NCBI GenBank assembly: GCA_030591625.1
Contig: JAUVAR010000016.1
Location: 1-18,204 of the forward strand
Origin: Candidatus Zixiibacteriota bacterium
GTDB lineage: Bacteria > Zixibacteria > MSB-5A5 > GN15 > FEB-12
Length of the DNA: 18,204 nt
Direction of reading: 5' to 3'
Translations under genes and position numbers: made by a program
The notes under the pieces: model-generated
The model's database searches: none
What the model was told of the DNA's origin: nothing
What the model saw: only the letters and a program-made list of their open reading frames with translations
In this document: piece after piece, positions 1 to 8,150 of the stretch
How positions within the stretch are numbered: the first letter of the stretch is position 1
Layout of the letters: every line of letters begins with the position of its first letter

Positions 1-752
1 AGGACTCGCTATTGTTACTTCATGGTTTTCTCGGGTCAAAGTCTGACTGGCAGAAATTGTCAGCAAGTCTAAGTGATGAATTTAAGACGATAGCTGTTGA
101 TCTTCCCGGTCATGGAAAAAATGTAGTTTCTCAATCTATCGAGTATTCAATTGAGAACACGGCTCAGTCAATTGTTCGGTTGCTTGATCATCTTGAAATC
201 GAACGTGCAAACATTGTTGGCTATTCAATGGGGGGGAGGGTTGCACTATATTTCGCACTGACTTACCCAAAGCGATGCAACAAGCTTGTTCTGGAGTCGG
301 CTTCTCCTGGCTTAAAAACTAAAGAGGAACGGGAGTCGCGTCGAAACCATGATGAAAGTTTGGCGGATAAACTTGAGTGTGAGGGTATCGTTTCTTTTGT
401 CGAACAATGGTACGAGCAACCGCTTTTTTCTGATATTGTTACCGATCAAGAATTGTTTACGAGTATAAAAGAAGAAAGAGTTCGCAACAACGCAAATGGT
501 CTTGCGCTTTCCCTCAGGCATTTGGGCACTGGCGCACAGCCTTCTCTATGGGATAAGCTGAGTTTGCTAAAGATGCCAGTTATGTTAATTGCTGGAGAAA
601 ATGACGCTAAATTTTGTATGATAGCTAACGAAATGGCTCACTTGTGCCCGGAGGCCGAAGTTCGTATCATTGAAAAGGCCGGACATCTGGTGCATGCGAT
701 GAGGCCTGATCAATATTCTGAATGTCTGCGCAAGTTCTTGCTTGGCGACTGA
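1..752 (+). CDS. menH: MenH, SHCHC synthase (alpha/beta hydrolase), 5' partial
   Basis: This is 2-succinyl-6-hydroxy-2,4-cyclohexadiene-1-carboxylate synthase, the step after MenD in cytosolic menaquinone synthesis. The reading frame is open to the left edge (codons start at base 3), so the start lies outside the window; only about 10-15 residues are probably missing. The visible N-terminus is the oxyanion-loop motif LLHGFLGS. The nucleophile elbow GYSMGGR puts the catalytic Ser at about base 225. Asp in IAGENDAK and His in KAGHLVHA complete the Ser-Asp-His triad. The segment LRHLGTGAQPSLWDKL is characteristic of MenH rather than of generic hydrolases. menB follows after 23 nt on the same strand, which supports the assignment. 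A TTG at base 12 could be read as a start, but it falls inside the conserved LLLLHGF strand and is not credible. Confidence 0.93.
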   Translation, partial: DSLLLLHGFLGSKSDWQKLSASLSDEFKTIAVDLPGHGKNVVSQSIEYSIENTAQSIVRLLDHLEIERANIVGYSMGGRVALYFALTYPKRCNKLVLESASPGLKTKEERESRRNHDESLADKLECEGIVSFVEQWYEQPLFSDIVTDQELFTSIKEERVRNNANGLALSLRHLGTGAQPSLWDKLSLLKMPVMLIAGENDAKFCMIANEMAHLCPEAEVRIIEKAGHLVHAMRPDQYSECLRKFLLGD

Positions 753-775
753 ACTTTAAGATGTGTGAGGATAAA

Positions 776-1597
776 ATGTCCAGCATTAAATGGATAAGTG
801 CAAAAGATTATACTGATATCAAATACGAAAAGTATGACGGCATTGCTAAAATCACAATTAACCGTCCGGAAGTTCGCAATGCTTTCAGGCCTGTGACCGT
901 TAAGGAGATGATTGAAGCGCTTGAAATTGCTCGAGAAGATCCTGAAGTCGGAGTTATTATCCTGACCGGTGAGGGAGAGAAGGCGTTCTGTTCTGGGGGG
1001 GATCAATCGATTCGTGGGAATGCCGGGTATATTGATGGTGAAGGGGTGCATCGCTTAAACGTGCTCGATTTTCAACGTGGAATCCGTACCTGTCCAAAAC
1101 CTGTTATTGCTATGGTTGCCGGTTATTCAATCGGTGGCGGTCATGTTCTACACATGATATGCGACCTGACAATTGCTGCCGACAACGCTGTTTTTGGTCA
1201 GACCGGCCCGAAGGTCGGTTCGTTTGATGGTGGTTATGGTGCAAGTTATATGGCTCGAATCATTGGACAAAAGAAAGCGCGCGAAATCTGGTTCCTTTGT
1301 CGTCAGTATGATGCGCAGGCAGCGCTTGATATGGGACTTGTAAACTGTGTCGTTCCGTACGCTGAACTTGAGAATGAAACTGTCAAATGGTGTCAGGAAA
1401 TATTGGCAAATTCCCCTATGGCGATCAGGTGTCTAAAGGCTGCGCTCAATGCTGATTGCGATGGTCAGGCCGGCCTGCAGGAGCTTGCCGGTAATGCAAC
1501 GATGCTTTATTATATGTCCGAAGAGGGGCAGGAAGGTCGTAATGCCTTCAACGAAAAACGGAAACCTGATTTTTCAAAATTCCCTCGTCGTCCTTAG
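776..1597 (+). CDS. menB: MenB, 1,4-dihydroxy-2-naphthoyl-CoA synthase
   Basis: A 273-residue crotonase-fold enzyme that closes the naphthoate ring of o-succinylbenzoyl-CoA to give DHNA-CoA. The ATG at 776 is chosen because a GAGG Shine-Dalgarno (767-770) lies five bases upstream and the protein then begins MSSIKW, as MenB proteins do; the in-frame ATGs at 722 and 761 lie further upstream without such a site, and the first is inside menH. Visible signatures are FCSGGDQ (71-77, oxyanion loop), QTGPKVGSFDGG (142-153) and REIWFLCRQYDA (169-180). Gln142, Gly144 and Trp172 align with E. coli Gln154, Gly156 and Trp184, the bicarbonate-binding set of type I MenB, so a bicarbonate-dependent mechanism is expected. 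Length matches the family (about 270-285 residues). menA starts 14 nt downstream. Confidence 0.96.
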   Translation: MSSIKWISAKDYTDIKYEKYDGIAKITINRPEVRNAFRPVTVKEMIEALEIAREDPEVGVIILTGEGEKAFCSGGDQSIRGNAGYIDGEGVHRLNVLDFQRGIRTCPKPVIAMVAGYSIGGGHVLHMICDLTIAADNAVFGQTGPKVGSFDGGYGASYMARIIGQKKAREIWFLCRQYDAQAALDMGLVNCVVPYAELENETVKWCQEILANSPMAIRCLKAALNADCDGQAGLQELAGNATMLYYMSEEGQEGRNAFNEKRKPDFSKFPRRP

Positions 1598-1611
1598 ATA
1601 ATGTTACCTGT

Positions 1612-2496
1612 ATGAATGAATCACGCCTTAAAGTGTGGCTCATGGCGAGCCGTCCAAAAACTCTTCCTGCGGCGGCATCGCCTGTATTGATTGGGTCGGT
1701 GTTGGCCTACGCCGATAATTTCTTCCATCTCGCATCTGCTTTGACAGCACTATTCTCTGCACTGATGATTCAAATAGGTACAAACTTAGCGAATGATTAT
1801 TTTGATTTTAAAAAAGGTGCCGATTCAGAAAAACGCCTCGGACCTACACGAGTCACACATGCCGGACTTGTTAAACCGGAACAAATGAAACTTGCGATAA
1901 TGATAGCATTTTCACTCGCATTCCTTGCAGGGTGTTATCTTGTTTTCCGGGGGGGATGGCCGATTGTTATCATCGGTCTTGCTTCGATTTTGTTTGGTAT
2001 TCTGTACACTGGTGGACCGTATCCGCTCGGATACAATGGTCTTGGAGAGATTTTTGTGCTTATATTCTTTGGACCTGTTGCAGTTGCCGGCACATACTAT
2101 GTGCAAGCACTCGACGTTGGTCTTCCGGAGATCATAATTGGTTTTGCTCCAGGTTTATTTTCAGTCGCGATACTTACAGTTAACAATTTGCGTGACATAG
2201 ATGAAGACAGGTTATCGGGAAAGCGTACATTAGCGGCACGATTTGGAAGAGGATTTGCACGTTCAGAATATTGCATGTCAGTTATCATTGCATCAATACT
2301 TCCTGCTCTTTATATTTTCTGGCATGATCGATCGATAATGTTATTGCTGCCTCTATTGACGTTGGTATTTACAATTATCCCAATACGAAATGTTATGAAG
2401 TCAACCGATGGTGTTGTCCTCAATAAGACCCTCGCCTCAACCGGACAACTAATGATAATCTTCACTCTACTATTTGCAATTGGATGGCTGGTGTGA
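1612..2496 (+). CDS. menA: MenA, 1,4-dihydroxy-2-naphthoate polyprenyltransferase
   Basis: A 294-residue integral inner-membrane prenyltransferase of the UbiA family, which attaches the polyprenyl tail to DHNA with loss of CO2 to form demethylmenaquinone. Both Asp-rich Mg-diphosphate motifs are visible: NDYFDFKKGAD at residues 61-71 and NNLRDIDED at 191-199, the second followed by GKRTLAARFG (203-212). The N-terminal WLMASRPKTLPAAASPVLIG is typical of MenA and distinguishes it from UbiA. The rest alternates long hydrophobic helices (about eight or nine) with short loops. The start is ATG at 1612 with only a weak ribosome site, 14 nt after menB. The stop codon overlaps the GTG of menC in a GTGA arrangement. 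Confidence 0.95.
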   Translation: MNESRLKVWLMASRPKTLPAAASPVLIGSVLAYADNFFHLASALTALFSALMIQIGTNLANDYFDFKKGADSEKRLGPTRVTHAGLVKPEQMKLAIMIAFSLAFLAGCYLVFRGGWPIVIIGLASILFGILYTGGPYPLGYNGLGEIFVLIFFGPVAVAGTYYVQALDVGLPEIIIGFAPGLFSVAILTVNNLRDIDEDRLSGKRTLAARFGRGFARSEYCMSVIIASILPALYIFWHDRSIMLLLPLLTLVFTIIPIRNVMKSTDGVVLNKTLASTGQLMIIFTLLFAIGWLV

Positions 2497-3569
2497 AAAT
2501 TGCAGAGGCAAAAATATATCGTTATACCCTTCCATTCGGGGAGCCTGTAAAGTTCGCTGACAAAATTTGTCATGAGAGAAATGGCTTGCTGTTACGGCTT
2601 ATTTCTACATCCGGAAAGTCTTCATTGGGGGAAATTGCACCCTTACCAGGATTTAGTAGAGAATCGTTGGAGCAAGCGCAGAATGAATTGCTAATGGCTG
2701 TATTAGCGTTGAATGGGACTTATATACCTGACACGTTAGAGGGTATAAAGAACAATACAGATAGTTTTAACGAACTATCACCGTCGGTTCAATTCGGAAT
2801 CGACTCTGCCTTGCTTGGTTTAATTTCTACCGAACGTGATAAATCTCTTTTAGAAATTCTTGGTGTGAGGACGACAGGAAGAGTGAAAATTAATGCTCTT
2901 ATTACTGAATCTTTTGTTTCGAATGAAGATGAATTAGAACGACTTCAAAAATATACGTCTGTAAAAATTAAAGTTGGACGCCACTCAATTCAAGAAGATG
3001 CTAAGCTGATCAATACAATTAGACAGCAATTATCGCCTGAGACCACAGTACGTTTTGATGCCAATCGTGCGTGGAGTTATGATGATGCATGTTCATTTGC
3101 AAAGCTCATTGATACTAATGGTGTTGAATATATTGAAGAGCCGTGCGAGTCTATTGAGGAGTCATTACAATTTGCAAAAGATTCCAATGTTCCTTTGGCT
3201 CTGGATGAGACACTTTATACCGAACAATTTAATTCTGTTATTGATTCGAACAAGGTGGTAGCTGTCATAATAAAACCGACTCTTTATGGACGTATATTAA
3301 AAATATTTGATCTGGTTAATTTATTAAAAGAGCATAACACTCATGCAGTTATATCGTCGTCGTTTGAGTCTTCCGTTGGTCTCTATTATTTGGCAACGAT
3401 TGCGTCTGCTGTTGATGCAGATTACCCCTGCGGTTTGGATACGCTTGTTATGTTTAAAGGTCCCGAACTTTCAAGTTGTATTACTATTGATAACAATTAT
3501 GCAACGATTGACAAATTGCCACCTTCGGATGAAACGATCAATATGCAATTGTTAAGAGAAGTAATCTAA
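2493..3569 (+). CDS. menC: MenC, o-succinylbenzoate synthase
   Basis: A 358-residue enolase-superfamily enzyme that dehydrates SHCHC to o-succinylbenzoate. GTG at 2493 is preferred because it overlaps the menA stop as GTGA (translational coupling), is preceded by GGATGG, and gives the usual MenC beginning MKIAEAKIYRY; an ATG at 2484 would add three residues. Active-site residues are visible in the expected order: the KxK pair in VKIKVGR (K158, K160), Asp189 in RFDANRAW, Glu216 in YIEEP, Asp238 in LALDETL and Lys261 in VIIKPTLYG, i.e. both acid/base lysines and the three Mg ligands. The stop TAA overlaps the menE start by one base. This stretch is more A/T-rich by eye than menB and menA. Confidence 0.94.
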   Translation: MKIAEAKIYRYTLPFGEPVKFADKICHERNGLLLRLISTSGKSSLGEIAPLPGFSRESLEQAQNELLMAVLALNGTYIPDTLEGIKNNTDSFNELSPSVQFGIDSALLGLISTERDKSLLEILGVRTTGRVKINALITESFVSNEDELERLQKYTSVKIKVGRHSIQEDAKLINTIRQQLSPETTVRFDANRAWSYDDACSFAKLIDTNGVEYIEEPCESIEESLQFAKDSNVPLALDETLYTEQFNSVIDSNKVVAVIIKPTLYGRILKIFDLVNLLKEHNTHAVISSSFESSVGLYYLATIASAVDADYPCGLDTLVMFKGPELSSCITIDNNYATIDKLPPSDETINMQLLREVI

Positions 3570-5020
3570 TGCGAATTGCAGAGTTACTCGATAATGCTGC
3601 AGGCAGATTTGGCTCTTGTGAAGCTTTACATGATGCAACTTGTAGTCTGAGTTTTGAACAGTATGTTGTGAAAATAAAAAAGGTTGCCGCAGAGTTACAA
3701 GAGATTGGTGTGAATGATTCAAGTCGTGTTGCTCTTATTGCTAACAACAGTATCAGTTATGCTATTGTAGCGCTGGCTATACTTTATGCGGGGGCAACGG
3801 CAGTTCTTTTACCCGCACGATATCCATCTAAAACTATTATGGGGATGCTAAAAAACGTTGGTGTCGATTATATCCTTTTTGATTCAAATGAAGAGACAAA
3901 ACAAAAACTCGATCAGATATCGAACAACAGTCAAATATTATCGTTGAATGATTATGGATTGAACTGTGTTACAAATTCTGAAAAAGATATTAACAACTAT
4001 TCAAATTCTACTGAGCCAGCAACAATAGTTTTTAGTTCGGGAAGTTCTGGACAACCTAAAGCTATACAGCTTGGTATTGCGAATCATTATTATAATGCGA
4101 TTGGTGCGAATGATAATATTCGGTTCAATCCAGGTGATAGATGGTTAATGTCACTACCATTGTACCATGTTGGCGGGCTTGCCATTTTGTTTCGTTCATT
4201 AATAGGTGGTGGTTCAGTTTTATTCCCGTCTTCAAGTAATACACTGACACAAATTGACAGCAATAATAATATCAGTCATTTGTCGTTAGTCCCGACACAA
4301 TTGAGAAAATTGATTGACGGCAACAAGGTTGGAAATAACCGATCGTACAAATTCAAAGCTCTTCTTGTTGGCGGCGGTGCTGTTCCAAAGGGTATGATTG
4401 AAGAAGCTATTTCGCTCGGTTGGCCAATTTACACAACCTATGGCCTTACTGAGGCTGCCTCGCAGGTTGCAACATCGATTGAACCAATAAAAAATCATAA
4501 CTCCTCCTCTGTAAAGATTCTTGCACATCGTGATGTTAGAATTTCTGATAAGAGTGAAATTGAAATACGAGGGCCGATACTTTTTGAGGGCTATATTGAA
4601 AATCAAAAACTGATCAAGCCGTTTGACTCAGCTGGCTGGTTTGCCACCGGTGACTTGGGACACATAGATAACGATGGCATGTTGTATGTTAAAGGTCGTA
4701 AGGATAATATGATTATATCAGGTGGCGAGAATATTCATCCTGAGGCAATCGAAGCGGCTATTTATGAGTGTTGCGATATAGAGGAAGTTATTGTAGTAGG
4801 TGTACATTCAGAAAAATATGAACAACGTCCGGTTGCGTTTGTAAAATTTAAGAATGAAAATAATATTGTTCAAAATGAACTAAGAACAAGGTTAGAAAAA
4901 CTATTACCGTCGTTTATGATCCCTGACAAAATATATGAATGGCCGGATGATTGCATCGATAACATGAAACAATCACGTCAACACTTGGCAGCAATTGCAC
5001 AAGATCGTAATAATCATTGA
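3569..5020 (+). CDS. menE: MenE, o-succinylbenzoate-CoA ligase
   Basis: A 483-residue ANL-superfamily acyl-CoA synthetase that activates o-succinylbenzoate through an acyl-AMP to its CoA thioester, the MenB substrate. Adenylation motifs occur in order: the P-loop SSGSSGQPK (156-164), YGLTE (291-295), TGDLG (360-364), and GRKDNMIISGGENIHP (376-391), which holds the hinge Asp. Lys467 in DNMKQSR is at the position of the A10 catalytic lysine, although the usual P-x4-GK context is degenerate. ATG at 3569 overlaps the menC stop (TAATG), implying coupled translation and one transcript for the five plus-strand men genes. The last seven bases overlap the 3' end of a convergent thioesterase gene. Confidence 0.93.
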   Translation: MRIAELLDNAAGRFGSCEALHDATCSLSFEQYVVKIKKVAAELQEIGVNDSSRVALIANNSISYAIVALAILYAGATAVLLPARYPSKTIMGMLKNVGVDYILFDSNEETKQKLDQISNNSQILSLNDYGLNCVTNSEKDINNYSNSTEPATIVFSSGSSGQPKAIQLGIANHYYNAIGANDNIRFNPGDRWLMSLPLYHVGGLAILFRSLIGGGSVLFPSSSNTLTQIDSNNNISHLSLVPTQLRKLIDGNKVGNNRSYKFKALLVGGGAVPKGMIEEAISLGWPIYTTYGLTEAASQVATSIEPIKNHNSSSVKILAHRDVRISDKSEIEIRGPILFEGYIENQKLIKPFDSAGWFATGDLGHIDNDGMLYVKGRKDNMIISGGENIHPEAIEAAIYECCDIEEVIVVGVHSEKYEQRPVAFVKFKNENNIVQNELRTRLEKLLPSFMIPDKIYEWPDDCIDNMKQSRQHLAAIAQDRNNH

Positions 5021-5415
5021 TTCTGTTCCAAGACTAAGCGAAGTTGTTTGGGGATGCCAGTCGGTTTATCATCTGCTTTGCTGACACAGACATGCACGGT
5101 TTTAGCTTTGCCGGCCAGTTCATTATTCTCTTTATAAATTTCGTATGATAGTGTGAATGAGCTTCGGCCCGTTTGCTCAGTTTTCATTTGGATTGTCAAC
5201 TTGTCGCCAACAATAAGTTTAGCTTTGTAATCAGATTCAGCTCGAACGATTGGTATTTGTAAGGCCATCTCATTAAATATATTTGCAAATCCAAAGTTGT
5301 TATCAGACAGGAAGCTTTCATATGTGTCGTGAACCAGAGCAAACTGGTGAGCAAAGAATAGAATTCCTGCCGCATCGGTATGGTGCAATCGCACAGTAGT
5401 TTTCAGTTCGTACAT
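5014..5415 (-). CDS. Hotdog-fold acyl-CoA thioesterase, probable DHNA-CoA hydrolase
   Basis: A 133-residue single-domain hotdog (4HBT) protein. The N-terminal motif HTDAAGILFFAHQF (12-25) contains the conserved Asp and Gly of the 4-hydroxybenzoyl-CoA thioesterase class, and VRLHHTDAAG closely resembles the DHNA-CoA thioesterases of cyanobacteria and plants (Slr0204 type). The predicted reaction is hydrolysis of DHNA-CoA to DHNA, between MenB and MenA; its position beside menHBACE is the strongest support. It lies on the opposite strand to the men genes, tail to tail with menE with a 7-nt overlap, and 103 nt downstream of the usher-like gene on the same strand with no strong terminator between. 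A GGAG lies upstream of the ATG but 12 nt away. The alternative is a general YbgC-like thioesterase. Confidence 0.85.
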   Translation of the reverse strand: MYELKTTVRLHHTDAAGILFFAHQFALVHDTYESFLSDNNFGFANIFNEMALQIPIVRAESDYKAKLIVGDKLTIQMKTEQTGRSSFTLSYEIYKENNELAGKAKTVHVCVSKADDKPTGIPKQLRLVLEQNQ

Positions 5416-5518
5416 ATTATTAGATATCTCCGACTTATCAGATTCAATTTATTGATAGTAATGTATGAAAGATTATGGCCGGAAGGCAAAGGAAAATTGG
5501 AACTATGAAATAGTATAA

Positions 5519-8104
5519 TTACTTTTTTGGAAGCATCAGAAAATTGATATCTTCAATTGTAGTGCCACCTTCTATTGCTTTTACTTCAAACTCAATCGAC
5601 TCTGGTTGTGAGACATAACCATATTTTTCAATTTGAGCCGGGTCAAGATAGACACGGTATGATCCCGGAAGGAGCCCAAGATAATAGTATTCACCGTCGG
5701 TAAAACTATTTATCTCACTCATAATATCTTTGGAGAGATTGACTACTACAATACGAATACCACCAATACCAACATCACCGTACTCTGTGCGACGATTGAT
5801 CTGGCCGGTTAGTTCTGAAGCGATGACCAATGGTACATTTATTGCAGTTACCATATTTGGATTAACTGTGACCTCAAAATTTTCATTAGTTGGTTTTAGC
5901 ATTGGATCATCGAGAGAATATTTATCAATCTGTACCATGTATGGATCGTACGGACGCAGACGATCGTAATAATATATACGGTTGCCTGCTTCCCCACGTG
6001 GTAATCCAGAAACACCTGAAACTTTTGCTCGCAGGTTGGGGAGTTCTTCTTCGCCAAGATCTTTGTAGCCGTTGTAGTTTAAATCCAGGAATGGCCTGAC
6101 CACTGCGGAACCGTATCCGACAGAATTCTTGCGATCAAAAATAACACTATGATTGGTTTGATCATACTTGACCGATCCACGCATAATCTGGTTCATACTG
6201 ACATATCCCGATGTACGCATCGTTCTTGCACTGACATGAGCAAAGGGGAAGAGGAAATTGAATGTCAACATTATAGAATTTGTTTTCGCAAAGACATTGT
6301 GTTCCCATGAAAGGCTAACCTGTCCGGTACGAAATAGTCTGCGATTGAGGTAGGCACCAATTTTATCGAACCGATTGTTGGTATGATCAAAATCAAATCT
6401 CAACTGAGGACGCAACCACCGCACAACTCGTGGTGATAAGAGGAGTTGGCTAGACATTGAATTTAAAGTTATATTTTCTGCCTTTGTTTGTTTGTAGCGT
6501 CCAATATAATTGATATGAATAATCGGTAATCCGGCAGTAAAGCCATAATTCATATTCATACTATTACTGTTTCTTATCTTGTCGAAAACTACATAATACC
6601 TTAGACCAAAGTAATGATCACCGATTCGCAGGGGAGCAGAAAGAGCCAGTTGGGCTCGGTAAACTTGTTCAATAGGATTGAGGACCGGATTCACAAAATA
6701 CTTTGAGAAGTTACCGTTGGCATTGATTATCGAAGGCAGGTTGAAATTGAAACTACCCTCAGCCTTATTGTTCGGTGAAAACGTACCAGATAAAGTAATA
6801 TTATTTGTAGGTTGCCCGGTGATTTCAGTAGCAAGAGTTGGTTTCTCACCTGAGGTCGAAGAGATAGGAAGGTCAATGCTTAAACCGGCAGTCATTCTGT
6901 CGAGGATTCCGTAATAGGTTGAGTTTTGAGCGTAGTTACCGGAAATACCGTTTACTTCTGATCTTCCCAATGACAAATTGTATTCAATCTTATTTTTGGG
7001 AATCAGGTTATACGGGACACGGAAGAATCGTTCCTCGGTTTTTAGTTCGCCATTGGGACCATACATTTTCAATTCAATTACTGATGACCCATAGAAAATA
7101 TCAATAGTGAAAGAATAGTCACCTTTGGCATCGGTTTTAATATAGTCAGTTAATTTATTGTCAACCCAGAGTTCAACTTCCCAATTCGCTCCGATATAAC
7201 CTGATACTTCGGTTGTCTGAAAAAACTTTCGTCTGACTTGTGGTCGGTTGGTAAGAGACATCCCATTTGATAGGTGTCCCAGAGCACCTGGAGAATAATG
7301 ATGTCCCAGATCGACTTGAGTCAGGTATGGCGCTTTCTGTAAATAGTAATGCCACTTGTATGTAAACTGGTCCAAATCAAATTTGGTTTGAGTACGCCCG
7401 GCAGCATTGAGGTAAAGATCGCCGCCTCCAATAACACTACCTGTTGATAGTGTATAATGCTGTCCGTTCTTATCGAGTGGGTTGGTTCCAAGGGTCCAAT
7501 CAATCACAGCTCCATTGATGAGTTCTCGTTCCTGAGTCAGATGTCTGATATCTTTGAGAGCTTCTTTTTTTACTGCCAATTTTTTGCGTTGAGATTTACG
7601 TTTGAGACGTTGATATGCAGGAAATTCATTTGAAAATGGAATGCTGACTGTAAGGTTGGAAAAATCAAAGACTGTCTTGATGCCAAATATCTGTTCATAC
7701 AAATCAACTTTGATATAGAGGTCTGTCTGACCGAGATAATATTCTGACGGAAGCAGGTGATAGTCGCCCTGATCGGTTTCAATCTTTAGTGTGTTAAGAT
7801 CGATATAGAATTTGTTTTTTTCATTTTGAATAAAACCGGAAATAACTTTGGTGTCAAAGTTTGGGGAGACGTTGAATTCGAGTGCTGTGAAAATATCAAT
7901 GATCGGAACAAATACAGTATTACCATCATACTGAACGAAGATATCGACAGAGAGCAGGCGGGGTACTTCCAGCGATATAACGATTTCTTCAAAGACTGGT
8001 CTCTCCTGAGCACTGGAAACAGAGCATAAGGTGAGAAGCAGCAAAATGGTCAGCCAAAATGCTTTTGGACCCGAAGGGTTTTTATGATTGTGATACCTTT
8101 CCAT
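5519..8104 (-). CDS. Usher-like outer-membrane assembly protein with C-terminal Ig-like/carboxypeptidase-regulatory modules
   Basis: An 861-residue exported protein: signal peptide with hydrophobic core 16-30 and likely cleavage after SSA (residue 32). Residues 36-160 form a beta-rich N-terminal domain. Residues 265-380 resemble the usher segment with LSNGMSLTNRP, then VELWVDNKL ... DAKGDYSF and ELKMYGPNGE ... EERFFRVP. A long region of alternating aromatic/polar strands (about 380-660) fits a beta-barrel. At 674-685 a DLNYNGYKDLGE motif resembles a calcium-binding SdrD/dockerin-like loop, and residues about 760-861 look like a carboxypeptidase-regulatory-like domain ending ...YLGLLPGSYRVYLDP. 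It would secrete and anchor chaperone-bound fibre subunits. The chaperone gene ends 46 nt upstream. The Shine-Dalgarno is poor. Usher assignment rests on local pattern plus the chaperone/pilin context; a non-secreting surface protein is possible. Confidence 0.7.
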   Translation of the reverse strand: MERYHNHKNPSGPKAFWLTILLLLTLCSVSSAQERPVFEEIVISLEVPRLLSVDIFVQYDGNTVFVPIIDIFTALEFNVSPNFDTKVISGFIQNEKNKFYIDLNTLKIETDQGDYHLLPSEYYLGQTDLYIKVDLYEQIFGIKTVFDFSNLTVSIPFSNEFPAYQRLKRKSQRKKLAVKKEALKDIRHLTQERELINGAVIDWTLGTNPLDKNGQHYTLSTGSVIGGGDLYLNAAGRTQTKFDLDQFTYKWHYYLQKAPYLTQVDLGHHYSPGALGHLSNGMSLTNRPQVRRKFFQTTEVSGYIGANWEVELWVDNKLTDYIKTDAKGDYSFTIDIFYGSSVIELKMYGPNGELKTEERFFRVPYNLIPKNKIEYNLSLGRSEVNGISGNYAQNSTYYGILDRMTAGLSIDLPISSTSGEKPTLATEITGQPTNNITLSGTFSPNNKAEGSFNFNLPSIINANGNFSKYFVNPVLNPIEQVYRAQLALSAPLRIGDHYFGLRYYVVFDKIRNSNSMNMNYGFTAGLPIIHINYIGRYKQTKAENITLNSMSSQLLLSPRVVRWLRPQLRFDFDHTNNRFDKIGAYLNRRLFRTGQVSLSWEHNVFAKTNSIMLTFNFLFPFAHVSARTMRTSGYVSMNQIMRGSVKYDQTNHSVIFDRKNSVGYGSAVVRPFLDLNYNGYKDLGEEELPNLRAKVSGVSGLPRGEAGNRIYYYDRLRPYDPYMVQIDKYSLDDPMLKPTNENFEVTVNPNMVTAINVPLVIASELTGQINRRTEYGDVGIGGIRIVVVNLSKDIMSEINSFTDGEYYYLGLLPGSYRVYLDPAQIEKYGYVSQPESIEFEVKAIEGGTTIEDINFLMLPKK

Positions 8105-8126
8105 GGCAACTTTAGAACTCTATAAT

Positions 8127-8150
8127 TTTCGATTTCTGAGAAATTCGAAA
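8127..8150 (-). terminator. Intercistronic hairpin between chaperone and usher genes
   Basis: An inverted repeat begins directly after the chaperone stop codon: TTTCGA (8127-8132) pairs with TCGAAA (8145-8150), and TTTC (8133-8136) with GAAA (8140-8143) around a 3-nt loop, with one bulged base. It is A/T-rich and not followed by a real U-tract on the minus strand, so it is more likely an mRNA-processing or attenuation element than a full terminator. Confidence 0.45.

Noticed and set aside
230..240. G-runs in menH, menB and menA as phase-variable tracts
   Set aside because: The runs are only about six or seven bases, interrupted, and lie in housekeeping genes, so contingency switching is unlikely.
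722..775. Upstream in-frame starts for menB at 722 and 761
   Set aside because: They would extend the protein back toward or into menH; the GAGG-spaced ATG at 776 gives the normal MenB N-terminus.
710..1051. Antisense reading frame of 113 codons across menH/menB
   Set aside because: It is a shadow of two conserved genes, with no ribosome site and no recognisable domain.
4286..4606. Antisense 106-codon frame inside menE
   Set aside because: It lies entirely within conserved adenylation-domain sequence and has no coding signature of its own.
5502..5514. Hairpin ACTAT/ATAGT after the usher stop as a terminator
   Set aside because: It is a five-base A/T-rich stem with no adequate U-tract; too weak to call.
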